DNA of 64,000 nucleotides. Source: Pseudomonas tremae. GTDB lineage: Bacteria > Pseudomonadota > Gammaproteobacteria > Pseudomonadales > Pseudomonadaceae. The stretch is from NCBI RefSeq assembly GCF_001401155.1, contig NZ_LJRO01000073.1:1-64000 (forward strand), written 5' to 3'. Positions 62,645 to 64,000 of the stretch are shown one piece after another; the stretch's first letter is position 1; each line of letters starts with the position of its first letter. The translations under genes and the position numbers were made by a program. Under the pieces are notes generated by a model. That model was not told the DNA's origin, ran no database searches, and saw nothing but the letters and a program-made list of their open reading frames with translations.

Positions 62645-63898
62645 ATGAATGCCTCGAATACTACCTGTCAGATCCTGATCGTCGGCGCGGGTGCTGCCGG
62701 CATAGCCACGGCCACAAGCCTGCTCGCCCGCGATGCCTCGCTGCAGATCACGCTTGTTGATCCTGCCGACACCCACTACTACCAGCCTGGCTGGACGATG
62801 GTCGGTGCAGGCATCTTTGAAGCGCAATCGACGGCGCGCAGTATGGTTTCACTGATCCCCAAGGGCGTGCAGTGGATCAAGGCCGCGGTGGCAAGCTTCG
62901 AACCGCAGGACAACGCCCTGACACTGGAAGACGGCAGCACGATCGGCTATCAGCAACTGGTGGTCTGCCCCGGGCTGAAGCTGGACTGGGCAGCCATCGA
63001 CGGGTTGGTCGAAACCCTGGGTGCCAACGGCGTGACGTCCAATTACCGTTTTGACCTGGCGCCTTACACTTGGAAACTGGTGCAGGAACTCAAGCAGGGC
63101 CGCGCTTTGTTCACCCAGCCGCCGATGCCGATAAAGTGCGCCGGTGCGCCGCAAAAGGCCATGTACCTGTCCTGCGATCACTGGCTGAAAGCCGGGTATC
63201 TCGCGCAGATCGATACGCAGTTCTATAACGCCGGTGGCGTGCTGTTCGGTGTTGCAGATTACGTTCCGGCGCTGATGAGCTATGTGGATCGTTACGCCAT
63301 CGACCTCAAGTTCAGCCACCGACTGGTGGCTGTTGACGGGCCGGGGAAACGCGCCACGTTCATTCGCAGCCAGCCCGACGGCAGCAGTGAAACCGTCGAG
63401 CAAAGTTTTGACATGCTGCATGTCGTGCCTCCGCAGACTGCCCCCGATTTCATTCGCAACAGCCCGCTCGCCGACGCGGCCGGCTGGGTAGATGTGGACC
63501 CTGCCACGCTTCGGCATCGGCAGTTTGCCAACATTCACGGGTTGGGCGACGCCACTAATACCAGCAACGCCAAGACCGCTGCTGCCGCCCGCAAACAGGC
63601 ACCGGTAGTGGCCAATAATGTACTGGTTGCGTTGGGTCGGCTGAGCGGTTCGGCTGCTTATGACGGCTATGGCTCCTGCCCGCTGACTGTCGAAAAAGGC
63701 AAAATCGTGCTGGCCGAGTTCACCTATGGCGGCAAGGTGGCGCCCAGCTTTCCGGGCTGGTTGCTGGATGGGCGCAAACCGACTCGACTGGCGTGGTGGT
63801 TGAAAGAGCGCGTGCTACCCGCGCTGTACTGGAACGCCATGCTCAAGGGCCGTGAATGGCTGGCAAAACCCAAGAAGGCTAACGCTCCGCATGGTTGA
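62645..63898 (+). CDS. sqr: Sulfide:quinone oxidoreductase, type II
   Basis: The 417-residue flavoprotein has a dinucleotide-binding start ILIVGAGAAGIATATSLLARD. The redox-active pair is Cys165 (MPIKCAGAPQK) and Cys345 (GYGSCPLT), equivalent to the two cysteines of human SQOR, which identifies type II. The C-terminal amphipathic segment (LPALYWNAMLKGREWLAK) probably attaches it to the membrane. It oxidises sulfide, passing electrons to quinone and sulfur to a thiol, giving persulfide for the dioxygenase. Its stop overlaps the start of the next gene by 8 bp. Confidence 0.93.
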   Translation: MNASNTTCQILIVGAGAAGIATATSLLARDASLQITLVDPADTHYYQPGWTMVGAGIFEAQSTARSMVSLIPKGVQWIKAAVASFEPQDNALTLEDGSTIGYQQLVVCPGLKLDWAAIDGLVETLGANGVTSNYRFDLAPYTWKLVQELKQGRALFTQPPMPIKCAGAPQKAMYLSCDHWLKAGYLAQIDTQFYNAGGVLFGVADYVPALMSYVDRYAIDLKFSHRLVAVDGPGKRATFIRSQPDGSSETVEQSFDMLHVVPPQTAPDFIRNSPLADAAGWVDVDPATLRHRQFANIHGLGDATNTSNAKTAAAARKQAPVVANNVLVALGRLSGSAAYDGYGSCPLTVEKGKIVLAEFTYGGKVAPSFPGWLLDGRKPTRLAWWLKERVLPALYWNAMLKGREWLAKPKKANAPHG

Positions 63899-64000
63899 GC
63901 ATCAGTTATTGGGCGCAGGTCTGGGCGCAATCATCGGGGTGGTGCTGGCACTGACCGGGGCAGGCGGCGGCATTCTCGCGGTGCCGTTGCTGGTGTTCGG
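63891..64000 (+). CDS. TauE/SafE family sulfite exporter (5' fragment, cut by window end)
   Basis: The first 36 codons are visible. The start MVEHQLLGAGLGAIIGVVLA and a following LTGAGGGILAVPLLVF are the first membrane helix of TauE/SafE permeases. The ATG lies inside the sqr stop region (8-bp overlap), so it is the third gene of the operon. Sulfite made by the dioxygenase is the likely substrate. The rest of the gene lies outside the window. Confidence 0.8.
   Translation, partial: MVEHQLLGAGLGAIIGVVLALTGAGGGILAVPLLVF

Overview
The window is chromosomal DNA of a fluorescent pseudomonad, most likely of the Pseudomonas syringae group. Three things point there: the order dsbB - algQ(rsd) - FKBP - algP on one side and hemCDXY - algR - algZ - argH on the other, the divergent trpI / trpBA pair, and a composite GACGCTCTGCGTC-type intergenic hairpin repeat of a kind I associate with P. 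syringae. No rRNA, tRNA, intact IS element, prophage or CRISPR array was found. Nearly all of the DNA is compact, GC-rich housekeeping sequence on both strands.

Layout. 0.1-5.4 kb: choline-O-sulfate use (betC, an orphan choline-type binding protein, a SulP transporter, and a divergent LysR regulator). 5.5-9.6 kb: alpha/beta hydrolase, trpA, trpB and divergent trpI. 9.6-13.3 kb: small envelope or stress genes (DUF883, dodecin, two DUF1161 paralogues, LLM oxidoreductase, OsmC, lipoprotein). 13.4-17.4 kb: OPT transporter, an Abi_2/AbiF-like HEPN gene with a structured self-terminating RNA candidate directly upstream, and a lipoprotein peptidase. 17.5-21.2 kb: gamma carbonic anhydrase, prlC, a zinc-ribbon protein and two paralogous small proteins. 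21.4-26.8 kb: FTR1 iron permease fused to cytochrome c, and a four-gene LpoB-type envelope operon. 26.8-32.4 kb: LysR, cysteine hydrolase, LysE, MscS, ABC-F, TIGR02444. 32.4-43.4 kb: the alginate/heme block (algP, FKBP, algQ, dsbB, hemYXDC, algR, algZ, argH). 43.6-50.2 kb: SpmA-SpmB fusion, DUF5924/DUF2914 protein, M16 peptidase, Na/Pi symporter, methyltransferase. 50.8-57.0 kb: chemoreceptor, LysR, MATE pump, GGDEF-EAL protein. 57.3-59.9 kb: rep and xpt. 60.2-64.0 kb: a sulfide/persulfide oxidation module (FisR-like regulator, persulfide dioxygenase, SQR, TauE/SafE exporter cut by the window end).

The most notable system is at 15.1-16.2 kb. A HEPN-type Abi protein (Rx4H motif in RNISAHH) is preceded on the same strand by a perfect TTGACA -35 box, a compact GC-rich stem structure with a CUUG-capped inner hairpin, and a six-U tract, all ending about 28 nt before the Abi start codon. 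This is the layout of an RNA-regulated toxin/abortive-infection locus. Next in interest are the FisR-controlled sulfide module with a cluster of CTGCCA half-sites, and a tandem pair of uncharacterised small proteins, one carrying a calcium-loop-like DADGDG insertion.

Starts were chosen by ribosome-binding site and family alignment, so several differ from the longest open frame. All functions are inferred from sequence reading; no database search was run.
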